Part shown: positions 11,319 through 23,000 of the stretch, piece after piece
Position numbering within the stretch: position 1 is the first letter of the stretch
Layout: each line of letters starts with the position of its first letter
Assembly: GCA_000469685.2 (NCBI GenBank)
Contig: LS997565.1
Span: 49,774,001 to 49,838,000 of the forward strand
Source: Haemonchus contortus
Taxonomy: Eukaryota > Nematoda > Chromadorea > Rhabditida > Trichostrongylidae
Reading direction: 5' to 3'
DNA length: 64,000 bases
The notes under the pieces: model-generated
The model's database searches: none
Told to the model about the DNA's origin: nothing
The model's input: the letters and a program-made list of their open reading frames with translations, nothing else
Program-made: the position numbers and the translations under genes

Positions 11319-11568
11319 AGATGTTCCTAGTTACAATATTCTTGTGCCGTGCGAGGTAGTTAGGTGGAACTTTTATTAATCACAATCATTCTCGTCGTCT
11401 TCAGAGGCCTAAAGCAATTCGAGACATTTGCACAATATCCAAAAAGCGCACTCCCCATGGCGAATATGACAGCGAATTCAAAACCCATAATTGAAACATA
11501 ACTCACCAAGGTTCCACCGATCAAGCGGAATAAAATCCGCTGTCGCCACAAGCGACTGTCAGTAGCGA
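11287..11568 (-). repeat. PLE pLTR upstream of copy 2, with deletion in ribozyme motif
   Basis: 282 bp rather than 298. Near 11386 the segment coding for GAAACGTTAGGCC and part of stem II is missing: the sequence jumps from ATTAATCACAA to TCATTCTCGTCG. The left half of the hammerhead-like motif (CTGAAGACGACGAGAA, minus strand) remains, so this copy could not fold into the ribozyme. Confidence 0.8.
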
Positions 11569-11576
11569 GTAGTAGT

Positions 11577-11643
11577 GTCGTAGAGCCTATTCCGAACTTA
11601 TAACAATATCAAGCAGCTATTAGTTCGGAATAGGCTCTACGAC
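11577..11643. repeat. 22-bp snap-back inverted repeat at PLE copy junction
   Basis: The arm GTCGTAGAGCCTATTCCGAA(CT) at 11577-11598 is the exact reverse complement of 11622-11643, with a 23-nt loop. Both arms come from the same place in the PLE ORF, upstream of the GIY-YIG domain. The left arm is a stray inverted piece. This is what a reverse transcriptase switching onto its own product would leave. Confidence 0.85.
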
Positions 11644-12039
11644 AAGCAGTGCATAACGAAAGATTGCATCATATGTCCTTACGGAAAAACAGGGGATTGC
11701 GCCCTGATAGGCGTGATCTACCAGATAGAATGCCGGACATGTGGGTCAACATACATCGGAGAAACGGGCAGACAACTGGCTACACGAATAAAAGAACATC
11801 TAGCTAGTATGAGGCGTGGCAGCCTGATAACAGCGCTTGGAAGGCATAAAATTGAGGAGCATAACGGCGACAACTTTGAAGTTAAGTGCACGATATCAGC
11901 GCAGGAGACGGAGATTTCAGCGAGAAAGGCATTAGAGGCGTTCTGGATTTTCAAAAGAAATCCTGAAATGAACGGTAGAGATGAGTGCCCGTCCATAACC
12001 AACGATCTTTTGCCATATATACCGCACTGCGACTTGTGA
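11599..12039 (+). pseudogene. PLE ORF fragment, copy 3 (GIY-YIG C-terminus only)
   Basis: An open frame from the NIKQLLVRNR region through the Cys-rich linker and the whole GIY-YIG domain to the normal stop (CDL*). The reverse-transcriptase part is absent. It is inverted relative to copies 1 and 2 and carries its own private changes (for example S for L in the TILAQ stretch). It is part of composite 1, because the flanking target-site repeat lies outside it at 12371. Confidence 0.88.
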
Positions 12040-12113
12040 CTCAGTAGCATTACAACGTGATCTTCCTTATCACAAGTATCACACGTATAAGGGAGACAGC
12101 CAATAAGTCTCAT

Positions 12114-12370
12114 TCGCTACTGACAGTCGCTTGTGGCGACAGCGGATTTTATTCCGCTTGATCGGCGGAACCTTGGTGAGTTATGTTTCAATTATGGGTT
12201 TTGAATTCGCTGTCATATTCGCCATGGGGGAGTGCGCTTTTTGGACATTGTGCAAATGTCTCGAATTGCTTTAGGCCTCTGAAGACGACGAGAACGTCGA
12301 AACGTTAGGCCGTTGTGATTAATAAAAGTTCCATCTAACAACCTCGTACGGCACAAGAATATTGTAACTA
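12114..12370 (+). repeat. PLE pLTR of inverted copy 3
   Basis: A + sense copy of the pLTR, ending at AATATTGTAACTA just before the target-site repeat. It stops short of the final ATG-to-GTTGGAG piece seen at the other end of the composite. It contains an intact hammerhead-like motif at 12274-12311. Confidence 0.8.
12274..12311 (+). ncRNA. hammerhead-ribozyme-like motif in PLE pLTR
   Basis: The same 38-nt arrangement as at 5361-5398, on the + strand and complete. Confidence 0.65.
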
Positions 12371-12382
12371 GAAATTCTTAGT
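12371..12382 (+). repeat. target-site duplication, right of PLE composite 1
   Basis: GAAATTCTTAGT, identical to 5249-5260. Confidence 0.8.
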
Positions 12383-12414
12383 GATTTCCATCTTAACCGC
12401 CAACACCCGTAGAA

Positions 12415-12426
12415 GGGGGGGGGGGG
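12415..12426 (+). repeat. poly-G tract, G12
   Basis: A pure run of 12 G in non-coding DNA 32 bp beyond the PLE target site. Confidence 0.95.
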
Positions 12427-12599
12427 TTTCCTTCAATCAATATTCCGAATCACGGAGCTCGATGCATTTTCTTCAAATGCACTGCGCCCATGGACCTGAT
12501 GGAACTTTGATCGATCGATCCTTTCTCGAATGAAGGAAGTTAAGGAAGCTGTCAATAGGGCACGTAGGTATCTAAAGGAGAAAAGTCTTAAGGCTCCAA

Positions 12600-12815
12600 A
12601 TCTGTCCCGACTGAGGGATGAGACCTCGCATTCGACTTTCATTCAAAATCGTAATGGCGTTCCGAGTGCGTATGTGGCCTTCACATGCTGTGATCAGCCG
12701 ATTTACAGGTCAGTGCTGCTGTCTTTCCATACGAGAATGTTACCAATTACCCGACCTTGTAGGGCTCGGTGTGCTTAGGAGGATATCGATCCTGGATTCG
12801 GGTCCGTGACCGTGC
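12600..12815 (-). repeat. dispersed SINE-like repeat, copy 3
   Basis: Minus-sense copy of the tRNA-like repeat: B-box-like head at about 12800 and the body down to TTTTGAATGAAAGTCGAATG. The surrounding 12383-14060 has no recognisable gene; it is the intergenic space before receptor B. Confidence 0.5.
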
Positions 12816-13796
12816 TCACCGTGAGTGGAAGTGATGCAAAGCGGAAAGGTGCGCTATCGCATGAATGATCCATATCGATTCTCTGATCAATCTCTGCCCA
12901 GAATTTCATTCTCTTAAGAATTCTTTCTTGGCATCAGGCTCATCCGGGAGGATAAGGGCACTCCGTCGTATACACCTATATTGGCTTTGCGATGCAATTC
13001 AATGAATATGCAAAAACATTCAAAACCCATAACAACTATGAGTAGGAGTAAAATGTAGCATTCGACAAGGAATCGATCGATACCACCTAATCTTGAGTGT
13101 GGTCGAATTGGTCATAGTAGTGGTCCACCACTCCCATCTGTGCCATTCATCACCCAAATTCATGACTACAGAGTTTCTGAAGTGCAAGACTTCGGGGATT
13201 CTTCATGGCAAGGCGATCCTTGATGTCAGGATGTCAGCCTCCTACCTAAGAGTGGAGCATTTTCGAGTGATGTCTACGCGCCTATGATGGGCCTCGCCCA
13301 TAGTGGCAAAGTGGAATGTTGTTGATGTGGGTCGAAGGTTTCAAGATGATAGCAATGGATAGTCGAGACACTCCTGTGAATCATTCCGCTGATTGTCAGA
13401 TTTTCAAATTATTTTGGGATGTTTTCAGATTTTGTTGTGTTCCTAAGAACCAACCTGCCCATGACACAATGTCTTTTCAGAACCCTGTTTATCACCCAAA
13501 ACAATCTGATTCATATAATTTTCCCAGAATATTGTGCAGGTGAGTCTAATCGCTAAGAAATAACAATGCTGTTTAACCGTGTGATAAGATCTCTATGTAC
13601 AGATCCAGAAAGCAATGCTTACTTGCTTTTGTCAACACAATGGCCCTATCCTTTTTTTCTTGTGAATGACCAAAGAAACCACTAAGATCCATATGGCAGT
13701 ATTCTAATCCCTCAGTACTGACAACTCATCCAAGGAGTTCTCATTGGATTTGCAGCACAAGTGCTGGCACCTCATGACCACATTATCAAGCTGTCT

Positions 13797-13810
13797 GGGG
13801 GGGGGGGGGG
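13797..13810 (+). repeat. poly-G tract, G14
   Basis: A pure run of 14 G in the 5' flank of receptor B, about 270 nt before its start codon. Confidence 0.95.
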
Positions 13811-14082
13811 TCCTGATTCCTAATTTTATGTCAGTTCTGCTCAAAATCGAACTGTTGATCTTACAGGAGCAACACCACACTTTGTATGATTGCCAATTTC
13901 TATGATTGCATGCATTACATGTTCTTTGTTTAGTGTCAGAACGACAATCGAACATTCGATAACTGTCCATCTGGCTCGTTTTCACTGTTAACCTTTTTAG
14001 AACCTGCTACTGAGCTTACCGCAATCACATAAACTACACGGTTTGTGAGATCTCTTCACAAACATCAGTTTTGGTATTCATA

Positions 14083-17000
14083 ATGAACGTATTTCATTTA
14101 AATATTCCATGGATAATCGACCAGTCTGAATACAACTGCAGTGCCCGCTCGTTATCAGAATGGGAAAGCAGAGGCGCGGTGAATACTGTGAAAGGTATCT
14201 ACCTCATTGTATCAGGATCAATTTTTATGGTAAGGTTTTAGCTGCTTTGAATAAAAATCAACATTAGAGAAATGACTTCGACAAAGGTATGACCACGATT
14301 ATTCTTCAAAGTGAAGATAAATCAGAATAATCAGATGCCAGTATCAACTAGGATATTAATAAACTAATCAAAAATTGTTTGTGCTTTCAGATGAATGTTT
14401 AAACTCCTTATCCAACTGTACAAATAAGGCCCAAGCACCCTATCGAAGTGTTCAAACAAGACCCTTCTGTGAAACAATCCCATCATTGTCCCTACTAGGT
14501 CCTTCACTACGGAGGGATGGAAGGCTTGGTTGGCCTAGGCGGACATCGATCCGGATCGATTCATCAGGAATAGTGATCGGCTTCACAAAGAATTGAAGTT
14601 GAATATTCCACCATTCGCGTTCTGCATCCATGCATTCGGCATCATTCAGAGTTGTTTATTGTTCGAATGCATTGGGCAATAGAGTTGTGGGGTAGAACCA
14701 GTGCACAACTGGGTGGTTTTGCTTTCTCAGACTGGCGCCAATTCACCAACGACGTTAGAGTGATGAAAGGTGTGGTCAACCTAAGCTGAATCAACGAATT
14801 GAAGCTCGGTCCATAGGTGAAGCATTTGTGGCGCCAATCGGCTTTGTCCCCTCTTGACCCCAAGAAAGGAACGGCAAACCAGAAGTGACGACATTATCGA
14901 ACAGGATTCTAACTCGCAAACTGAAATACAATGGGCTTCAAGAGATACCTAGAGGGTTTAACAGATGATTACGCAGGGTGGGGGGGGGGGGGGAAGAGGT
15001 TTTTTTTTTACCGCGAACTCAACCTCTTGTCAAAAGACATTCAAAAATTTTCTTCTTTCTAGACCAGACAAACAAAAACAATATATGAAAGTTCCATATC
15101 ATTCAAATACAGTTTTAAACAGCCGAAAATGTTACAGTACTTCAGACACTTTACCTTTTGTGTTTGATCGGTATGCTTCGTGGTAAACTACTCAAAATTG
15201 CTTGCTATCGTCTAATGTTTTTCAATGGCATTATCGATAATATGGATATAATTTCTGGCTCATTTATTGCTGCGTACTTTGATCTTGTGAGTACTCAAGC
15301 CCTTTTCGTCACTAAGCTTTTAACAATGCCTCCATACATAGAATAACGTTAGAAAAAAAAACTCTCTGAGTAGTCCAATTGTAGTTTTGTTATCGTTAGG
15401 CTTCATTGCAGCATACTGTAGTTCACTAGGTCACAATAGTAGTCACGGTTTTAGTATGTGCCCATTACTTTGGTGATCATGTTCAAATTACTCTTAAGAC
15501 AGTTGTAATGCTGCTCTAATACATATGCACTTTAAAAAGGAATTTTTCCTAAATGGAAAGCTCTCGTTTACATAGTGAATCTGTTCAGACTGGGGCCGTT
15601 TTCTGCTCGTCGATTACACTCAACTGGTACGCCGGATATTTCTCCTGGTGTAAGTTCTGCAAAATAATCCCTTTAATTTTCTGATCTTGATTCCGCTCAT
15701 TCTGTGTCTCCAACGAATGTTTTCCACGATAATTTGGGCAATTTCAACCTTTACATAGGAATAGGGAATGAGAATACTCGTGAACTAAACTATCAACTAC
15801 CCAATTTAGGTGTGTGGTTCGGAGCATTGTTCAATTGTATGGTGCTGGCTTTGAACCGGATTGTTGAAATGACTCCTTCGGCTAGAAGTCTTGGGTTTTT
15901 GTTTAGAGGTGTGTTCTTATTTCATAGAGTTTACTGTGAAATAGCATTCGGTTCCGTTGTTATGGTGGCATCTGTTAGGAGTCAGCAACTTCTAAACTCA
16001 GTAATGAACTAGAGACAAGTAGTTGACCGCGTCATCTGGAGCAAGTAGACTCAGGTGATAATGGTAGTGATAAACGGAATTATTATTCCTGTTCATTCTT
16101 ATATCACATCTAGGAATAGCGGGAAAAATATGAAAGCGGAGTGATCTTGATGATAGATGATCTATCTTTTTTTTCGAATTCTCTCCTTGGACTCAAAGCC
16201 TTCAGTGCTCTTTCACCTCATTGCTTTGAACAATGTAAACAAATTGTACAAGTGCATTACTGGGCAGCTGCTACCGCAATTTCAGAAAACATGAGAATTG
16301 GTGATGACAAATTCATCCTAGGGAAATTCCTGCTATCATGGATGGTTCTATCGATACTCCTAATGACGATTCTACCGTTTATTTCGCGGACCCATCCTTA
16401 CAGTTCACAAATCAGCACTTACATAATATCGCCAGAGATTACTGATAACCCAACTCAAGTAAGCTTTGTGAATATATTTGTTTCTTTTCCTTTGGCTCCC
16501 CTCACCCAACGTTACACCTTTGCCCCACCTTACCCAACGTCACAACAATCGAATCTTCCTAGCAAAACATAAGACAGAATTCAATATCAGATTTCCGAAG
16601 CAGAAATCAATAATAAAGTAATAATAATAAATAAATATTCCTAGTTATAATATTCTTGTGCCGTGCGAGGTTGTTAGGTGGAACTTTTATTAATCACAAC
16701 GGCCTAACGTTTCGACGTTCTCGTCGTCTTCAGAGGCCTAAAGCAATTCGAGACATTTGCACAGTATCCAAAAAGGGCACTACCCCATGGCGAATATGAC
16801 AGCGAATTCAAAACCCATAATTTGAAACATAACTCACCAAGGTTCCACCGCTCAAGCGGAATAAAATCCGCTGTCGCCACAAGCGACTGTCAGTAGCGAA
16901 TGAGACTTATTGGCTGTCTCCCTTATACTTATGATACTTGTGATAAGGAAGATCACGTTACAATGCTACTGAGTCACAAGTCGCAGTGCGGTATATATGG

Positions 17001-20000
17001 CAAAAGATCGTTGGTAATGGACGGGCACTCATCTCTACCGTTCATTTTAGGATTTCTTTTGAAAATCCAGAACGCCTTTAAAGCCTTTCTCGCTGAAATC
17101 TCCGTCTCCTGCGCTAATATCGTGCACTTAACTTCAAAGTTGTCGCCGTTATGCTCCTCAATTTTATGCCTTCCAAGCGCTGTTATCAGGCTGCCACGCC
17201 TCATACTAGCTAGATGTTCTTTTATTCGTGTAGCTAGTTGTCTCCCCGTTTCTCCGATGTATGTTGACCCACATGTCCGGCATTCTATCTGGTAGATCAC
17301 GCCTATCAGGGCGCAATCACCTGTTTTTCCGTAAGGACATATGATGCAATCTTTCGTTATGCACTGCTTGTCGTAGAGCCTATTCCGAACTAATAGCTGC
17401 TTGATATTGTTATTAGGAATATTCACTAATTGCACAACATCTTGCAGCCCAGCTCTGAAAATGCTCCGCTGTATAGCATTGCTAACTTTATCGGAGATGA
17501 AGGGAAGACATAGTGGTAATTTATTTCGAGGCGTAACACGCTGTGTATTAGTGCGAGATTTTTTACAACCTCGTGATACCGTATAACCGTTCACAGCAGC
17601 TATCTCACAAGCTAAACGTCGGGATTCGAGTCGTTCAGCTTCACCCGTGCAGACACTTGTTGCTGTTCTCAACATGTTGCTGACGACTGCACGTTTAACG
17701 GCTTGCGGATGAGCTGATGTAGCGTGAAGTAAGATATTCTTCGAACTAGTTTTACGGTACCACTTCACACTAACAACGCCACTGGATACTTTGACCTGAG
17801 TGTTGAGGTAAGGGAGCCAACCATCACGTGGAACTTCTCGGGTGAGTTTAATGTACTGCGACTGTTCATTCATGATACGAAAACACTCGTCCATTTCGAA
17901 CTGTGTTGATGTTACGATGAAACAGTCATCGATATATCTACAGTACATTAAAGGATTCCGTTCTAGAACCGGCTCTTCGATTCTGCCCATGAAGCACACA
18001 GCAAGAACCGGTGCTAGTCGTTGTCCCATAGCAAGACCTCTGACTTGAGAAAAGTACTTTCCTGCCCATTTGAAGATGTTACACATCAAGCATTCCTTGA
18101 CCAACGTCATTATATGCATTTTACTAAGTCCAAAGGAATTAATATTATTTGCATGCCTATCTAGCATTTCAGATAATGCTTGTAGAGCGTGCTCGTTTTG
18201 GACATTAGTATAAAGCGAAACGACGTCGAATGACTCGATTACATTGCTCTTACCGAGGTCTGAGCTATGTAATAGTTCAAGAAAATGCTTAGTACTGGGC
18301 AGGTGAGATGGAACCATGGGCAACAGCTGGCTTACAATACTATTGAGAAACCACGAGATCCTATCAGTTGGTCCCCCCACACAACTAATAATTGGCCGAA
18401 TTTTAAATGTATCCGGTGATGTAGACAGCGCTTCGTTTGAGGAGAGTTTATGGGGCTTTATGAGGCTATAGAAAACTGGACAGTTTGGGCTATCCAGTTT
18501 GAGTCTACTGACCAACTTTTCATCAATACCCGCAGACTTTGCAACACTCAACCATATATGATTGAGGCGAGTACATTGTGATGAAAAGTCCTTCTCAGTC
18601 ACGCGACGGTAAACAGAGGAGTCGCTGAGATGGAGTTCGGTTATGGCTCGGTCAAGTGTCTGAGACATAACGACGAACTCCCCACCTTTATCACTAACCG
18701 TTATGCGTAGCGTTCCATTCGATCTTAACTCGCGCAATTCCTTTAACCCCTGCCTTTGCTTGTACGTTAAGTTTGAACTTCGAAGCCTTCTGTTCTGGTC
18801 CAGAACAGTTAGGACTCCCGCGGATAAGATCTTGAACTTAACGTCAGCCTCGGGCACCGGTGGGGGTTCCTTATAAAAATTACGCGGGAATGGCACAGAT
18901 GATATCAAGTTTCGGTTAGGATTAGGAGTTTGCGACTCTTGATCCCGTCTGCTCCTAGTACGCAGTAGATCTCTGAACCTCTGGAGACCTCCGACAACTT
19001 GGCGGAACGTATGTGCATTCACGTTTTGTGCAGGTGCGAAAGACGGACCCAAGCTCAACACGTCTAATGCATTAGAGGAGAGATGAGTGTTTCCAAGAAC
19101 CGTGACCCGTGTCAAATTACCATCACTCCGTGCTTCGTGGTTTGTGTGATGGTGGACCGTGGTGGAATGGGTTTTGTGACTATGGACATTCTCATGATGA
19201 GATTTACACAGTCTTTCGTACTTCGCACACAGGGTTGATTTTGCCTGTTTGACTGTTTGACGAGGTACCGCCGAACCTCTTCTCTCTGGTGCGCGAAGCG
19301 GTTTCGCTTCGTCAGAAGGTGGTGGCCACCCGACAATCGCTGAAGTTCCTCCAACGATGCAGAACGACCGGCATGCTTCCGCGGTTCATTTTCAACAAGA
19401 AGATAGGATCAACATGCGGTTTATCTGAGGATCACCCGAAGATAACGTCCATTTATCGCTCGATTTTGAGTGCAGTGATCAAAGAGAAACAGCGCATATT
19501 GTATTCTCCTTTGTTGAAGTGTATATCAAAAGAACGAGCTTGCCAGCGTCTTCTGCGCGATCAAACTTGGAGGAGGATTGAGGGTGAGTCGAGACGAATT
19601 TGCAATTCTATCCGATCAGCGGCAAAATCAACCCTGTGTGCGAAGTACGAAAGACTGTGTAAATCTCATCATGAGAATGTCCACAGTCACAAAACCCATT
19701 CCACCACGGTCCACCATCACACAAACCACGAAGCACGGAGTGATGGTAATTTGACACGGGTCACGGTTCTTGGAAACACTCATCTCTCCTCTAATGCATT
19801 AGACGTGTTGAGCTTGGGTCCGTCTTTCGCACCTGCACAAAACGTGAATGCACATACGTTCCGCCAAGTTGTCGGAGGTCTCCAGAGGTTCAGAGATCTA
19901 CTGCGTACTAGGAGCAGACGGGATCAAGAGTCGCAAACTCCTAATCCTAACCGAAACTTGATATCATCTGTGCCATTCCCGCGTAATTTTTATAAGGAAC

Positions 20001-23000
20001 CCCCACCGGTGCCCGAGGCTGACGTTAAGTTCAAGATCTTATCCGCGGGAGTCCTAACTGTTCTGGACCAGAACAGAAGGCTTCGAAGTTCAAACTTAAC
20101 GTACAAGCAAAGGCAGGGGTTAAAGGAATTGCGCGAGTTAAGATCGAATGGAACGCTACGCATAACGGTTAGTGATAAAGGTGGGGAGTTCGTCGTTATG
20201 TCTCAGACACTTGACCGAGCCATAACCGAACTCCATCTCAGCGACTCCTCTGTTTACCGTCGCGTGACTGAGAAGGACTTTTCATCACAATGTACTCGCC
20301 TCAATCATATATGGTTGAGTGTTGCAAAGTCTGCGGGTATTGATGAAAAGTTGGTCAGTAGACTCAAACTGGATAGCCCAAACTGTCCAGTTTTCTATAG
20401 CCTCATAAAGCCCCATAAACTCTCCTCAAACGAAGCGCTGTCTACATCACCGGATACATTTAAAATTCGGCCAATTATTAGTTGTGTGGGGGGACCAACT
20501 GATAGGATCTCGTGGTTTCTCAATAGTATTGTAAGCCAGCTGTTGCCCATGGTTCCATCTCACCTGCCCAGTACTAAGCATTTTCTTGAACTATTACATA
20601 GCTCAGACCTCGGTAAGAGCAATGTAATCGAGTCATTCGACGTCGTTTCGCTTTATACTAATGTCCAAAACGAGCACGCTCTACAAGCATTATCTGAAAT
20701 GCTAGATAGGCATGCAAATAATATTAATTCCTTTGGACTTAGTAAAATGCATATAATGACGTTGGTCAAGGAATGCTTGATGTGTAACATCTTCAAATGG
20801 GCAGGAAAGTACTTTTCTCAAGTCAGAGGTCTTGCTATGGGACAACGACTAGCACCGGTTCTTGCTGTGTGCTTCATGGGCAGAATCGAAGAGCCGGTTC
20901 TAGAACGGAATCCTTTAATGTACTGTAGATATATAGATGACTGTTTCATCGTAACATCAACACAGTTCGAAATGGACGAGTGTTTTCGTATCATGAATGA
21001 ACAGTCGCAGTACATTAAACTCACCCGAGAAGTTCCACGTGATGGTTGGCTCCCTTACCTCAACACTCAGGTCAAAGTATCCAGTGGCGTTGTTAGTGTG
21101 AAGTGGTACCGTAAAACTAGTTCGAAGAATATCTTACTTCACGCTACATCAGCTCATCCGCAAGCCGTTAAACGTGCAGTCGTCAGCAACATGTTGAGAA
21201 CAGCAACAAGTGTCTGCACGGGTGAAGCTGAACGACTCGAATCCCGACGTTTAGCTTGTGAGATAGCTGCTGTGAACGGTTATACGGTATCACGAGGTTG
21301 TAAAAAATCTCGCACTAATACACAGCGTGTTACGCCTCGAAATAAATTACCACTATGTCTTCCCTTCATCTCCGATAAAGTTAGCAATGCTATACAGCGG
21401 AGCATTTTCAGAGCTGGGCTGCAAGATGTTGTGCAATTAGTGAATATTCCTAATAACAATATCAAGCAGCTATTAGTTCGGAATAGGCTCTACGACAAGC
21501 AGTGCATAACGAAAGATTGCATCATATGTCCTTACGGAAAAACAGGTGATTGCGCCCTGATAGGCGTGATCTACCAGATAGAATGCCGGACATGTGGGTC
21601 AACATACATCGGAGAAACGGGGAGACAACTAGCTACACGAATAAAAGAACATCTAGCTAGTATGAGGCGTGGCAGCCTGATAACAGCGCTTGGAAGGCAT
21701 AAAATTGAGGAGCATAACGGCGACAACTTTGAAGTTAAGTGCACGATATTAGCGCAGGAGACGGAGATTTCAGCAAGAAAGGCTTTAGAGGCGTTCTGGA
21801 TTTTCAAAAGAAATCCTAAAATGAACGGTAGAGATGAGTGCCCGTCCATAACCAACGATCTTTTGCCATATATACCGCACTGCGACTTGTGACTCAGTAG
21901 CATTGTAACGTGATCTTCCTTATCACAAGTATCACAAGTATAAGGGAGACAGCCAATAAGTCTCATTCGCTACTGACAGTCGCTTGTGGCGACAGCGGAT
22001 TTTATTCCGCTTGAGCGGTGGAACCTTGGTGAGTTATGTTTCAAATTATGGGTTTCGAATTCGCTGTCATATTCGCCATGGGGTAGTGCCCTTTTTGGAT
22101 ACTGTGCAAATGTCTCGAATTGCTTTAGGCCTCTGAAGACGACGAGAACGTCGAAACGTTAGGCCGTTGTGATTAATAAAAGTTCCACCTAACAACCTCG
22201 CACGGCACAAGAATATTATAACTAGGAACATCTATGCCGAGGTTAAAGCAAGAGAGAAGTTGGAGAATAAATAAATAATAATATACTAAATATAAAGTAG
22301 CAGAAAACTAATGAAATTTGAAAATTTGAGAATTATCGTAATTGAGTTGAAGGCACAGTTCACGATAGAAATGATTTCTGGAATAGTCCCCAGCGATGAA
22401 CCTTTGACCCCAGGTACTACGAAAAAGACGGTGTCGGCTCGAAAAACAACCTAGATAGATAATAAAGGCCCTGAAATCGTCTCAGACGACGTATACACAC
22501 AGAAAAGGATTCGATTTCTCACGGCGATGTAAAGGCCGTAGAGGTTGCATTATTCGTCTCGGGATAAACGAGTTTCACGCAAGTTTCTTACTGCAGCGAA
22601 ACCTAAGCAGAATTCAAACAGTTCACCCAGAAACCTCTTCCATGCAACTTTTGTAGTCATATTCACGGTATAAGTATGCTGTTACAGATCCGCTTTGAAT
22701 AGAGTTAGAGCCTTTCAATTCTCGTTAATCGATCCATAATTCCAGAATAAGCCTTTGTTTGATTTCCATTCAGAATCGTGGTAGCGGTTCGAATGCTAAT
22801 ATGGCCTATACAGAGGCTCGAACTGGTCGGCCGATGTACAAGTCACAACTCACAGACAATCCCGATACCAATTATCGAGTCCGGAAGGACGGAGGCTTCC
22901 CGGCCTGTGCTGGTATCCATTCGGGGTGTCCCTAGACCATAGCGTGGGGAGACGGGCAATAGGAACGGTTTTGTGTAATCGATCCTTCGCACCCGGCTGT

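Larger units (their letters stand above)
5261..12370. mobile_element. Penelope-like retroelement composite 1 (two tandem units plus inverted partial copy)
   Basis: Layout on the + strand: pLTR 5261-5558 (minus sense), ORF 5633-8305 (-), pLTR 8274-8571, ORF 8646-11318 (-), pLTR 11287-11568, a short filler, a 22-nt snap-back, then an inverted 5'-truncated copy 11599-12039 (+) with its pLTR 12114-12370. The tandem period is exactly 3013 bp (for example ORF starts at 8305 and 11318; a third copy of the ORF start at 5292 is cut off after about 34 nt). PLEs are retroelements that prime on nicked or single-stranded DNA and often integrate as tandem or inverted arrays; this array fits that pattern. 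It lies between receptor genes A and B. Confidence 0.92.
16637..22265. mobile_element. Penelope-like retroelement composite 2 (head-to-head pair)
   Basis: A minus-sense 5'-truncated copy (16637-19243) meets a plus-sense nearly full copy (about 19254-22265) head to head across about 10 bp. This makes an inverted repeat with arms of about 2.6 kb. The two arms share variants not found in composite 1 (IKPHK for IKTHK, NLISS for NLITS), so one was copied from the other or from the same RNA. The right end stops at GTTGGAG, 34 nt into the next unit's ORF start, exactly as composite 1 does. It is inserted in intron 5 of receptor B. Confidence 0.9.

Noticed and set aside
16141..16572. 143-codon ORF around exon 5 of gene B, considered as a longer exon
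   Set aside because: Only 16322-16458 matches the family in length and phase. The extension at both ends is intronic and lacks similarity to paralogs.
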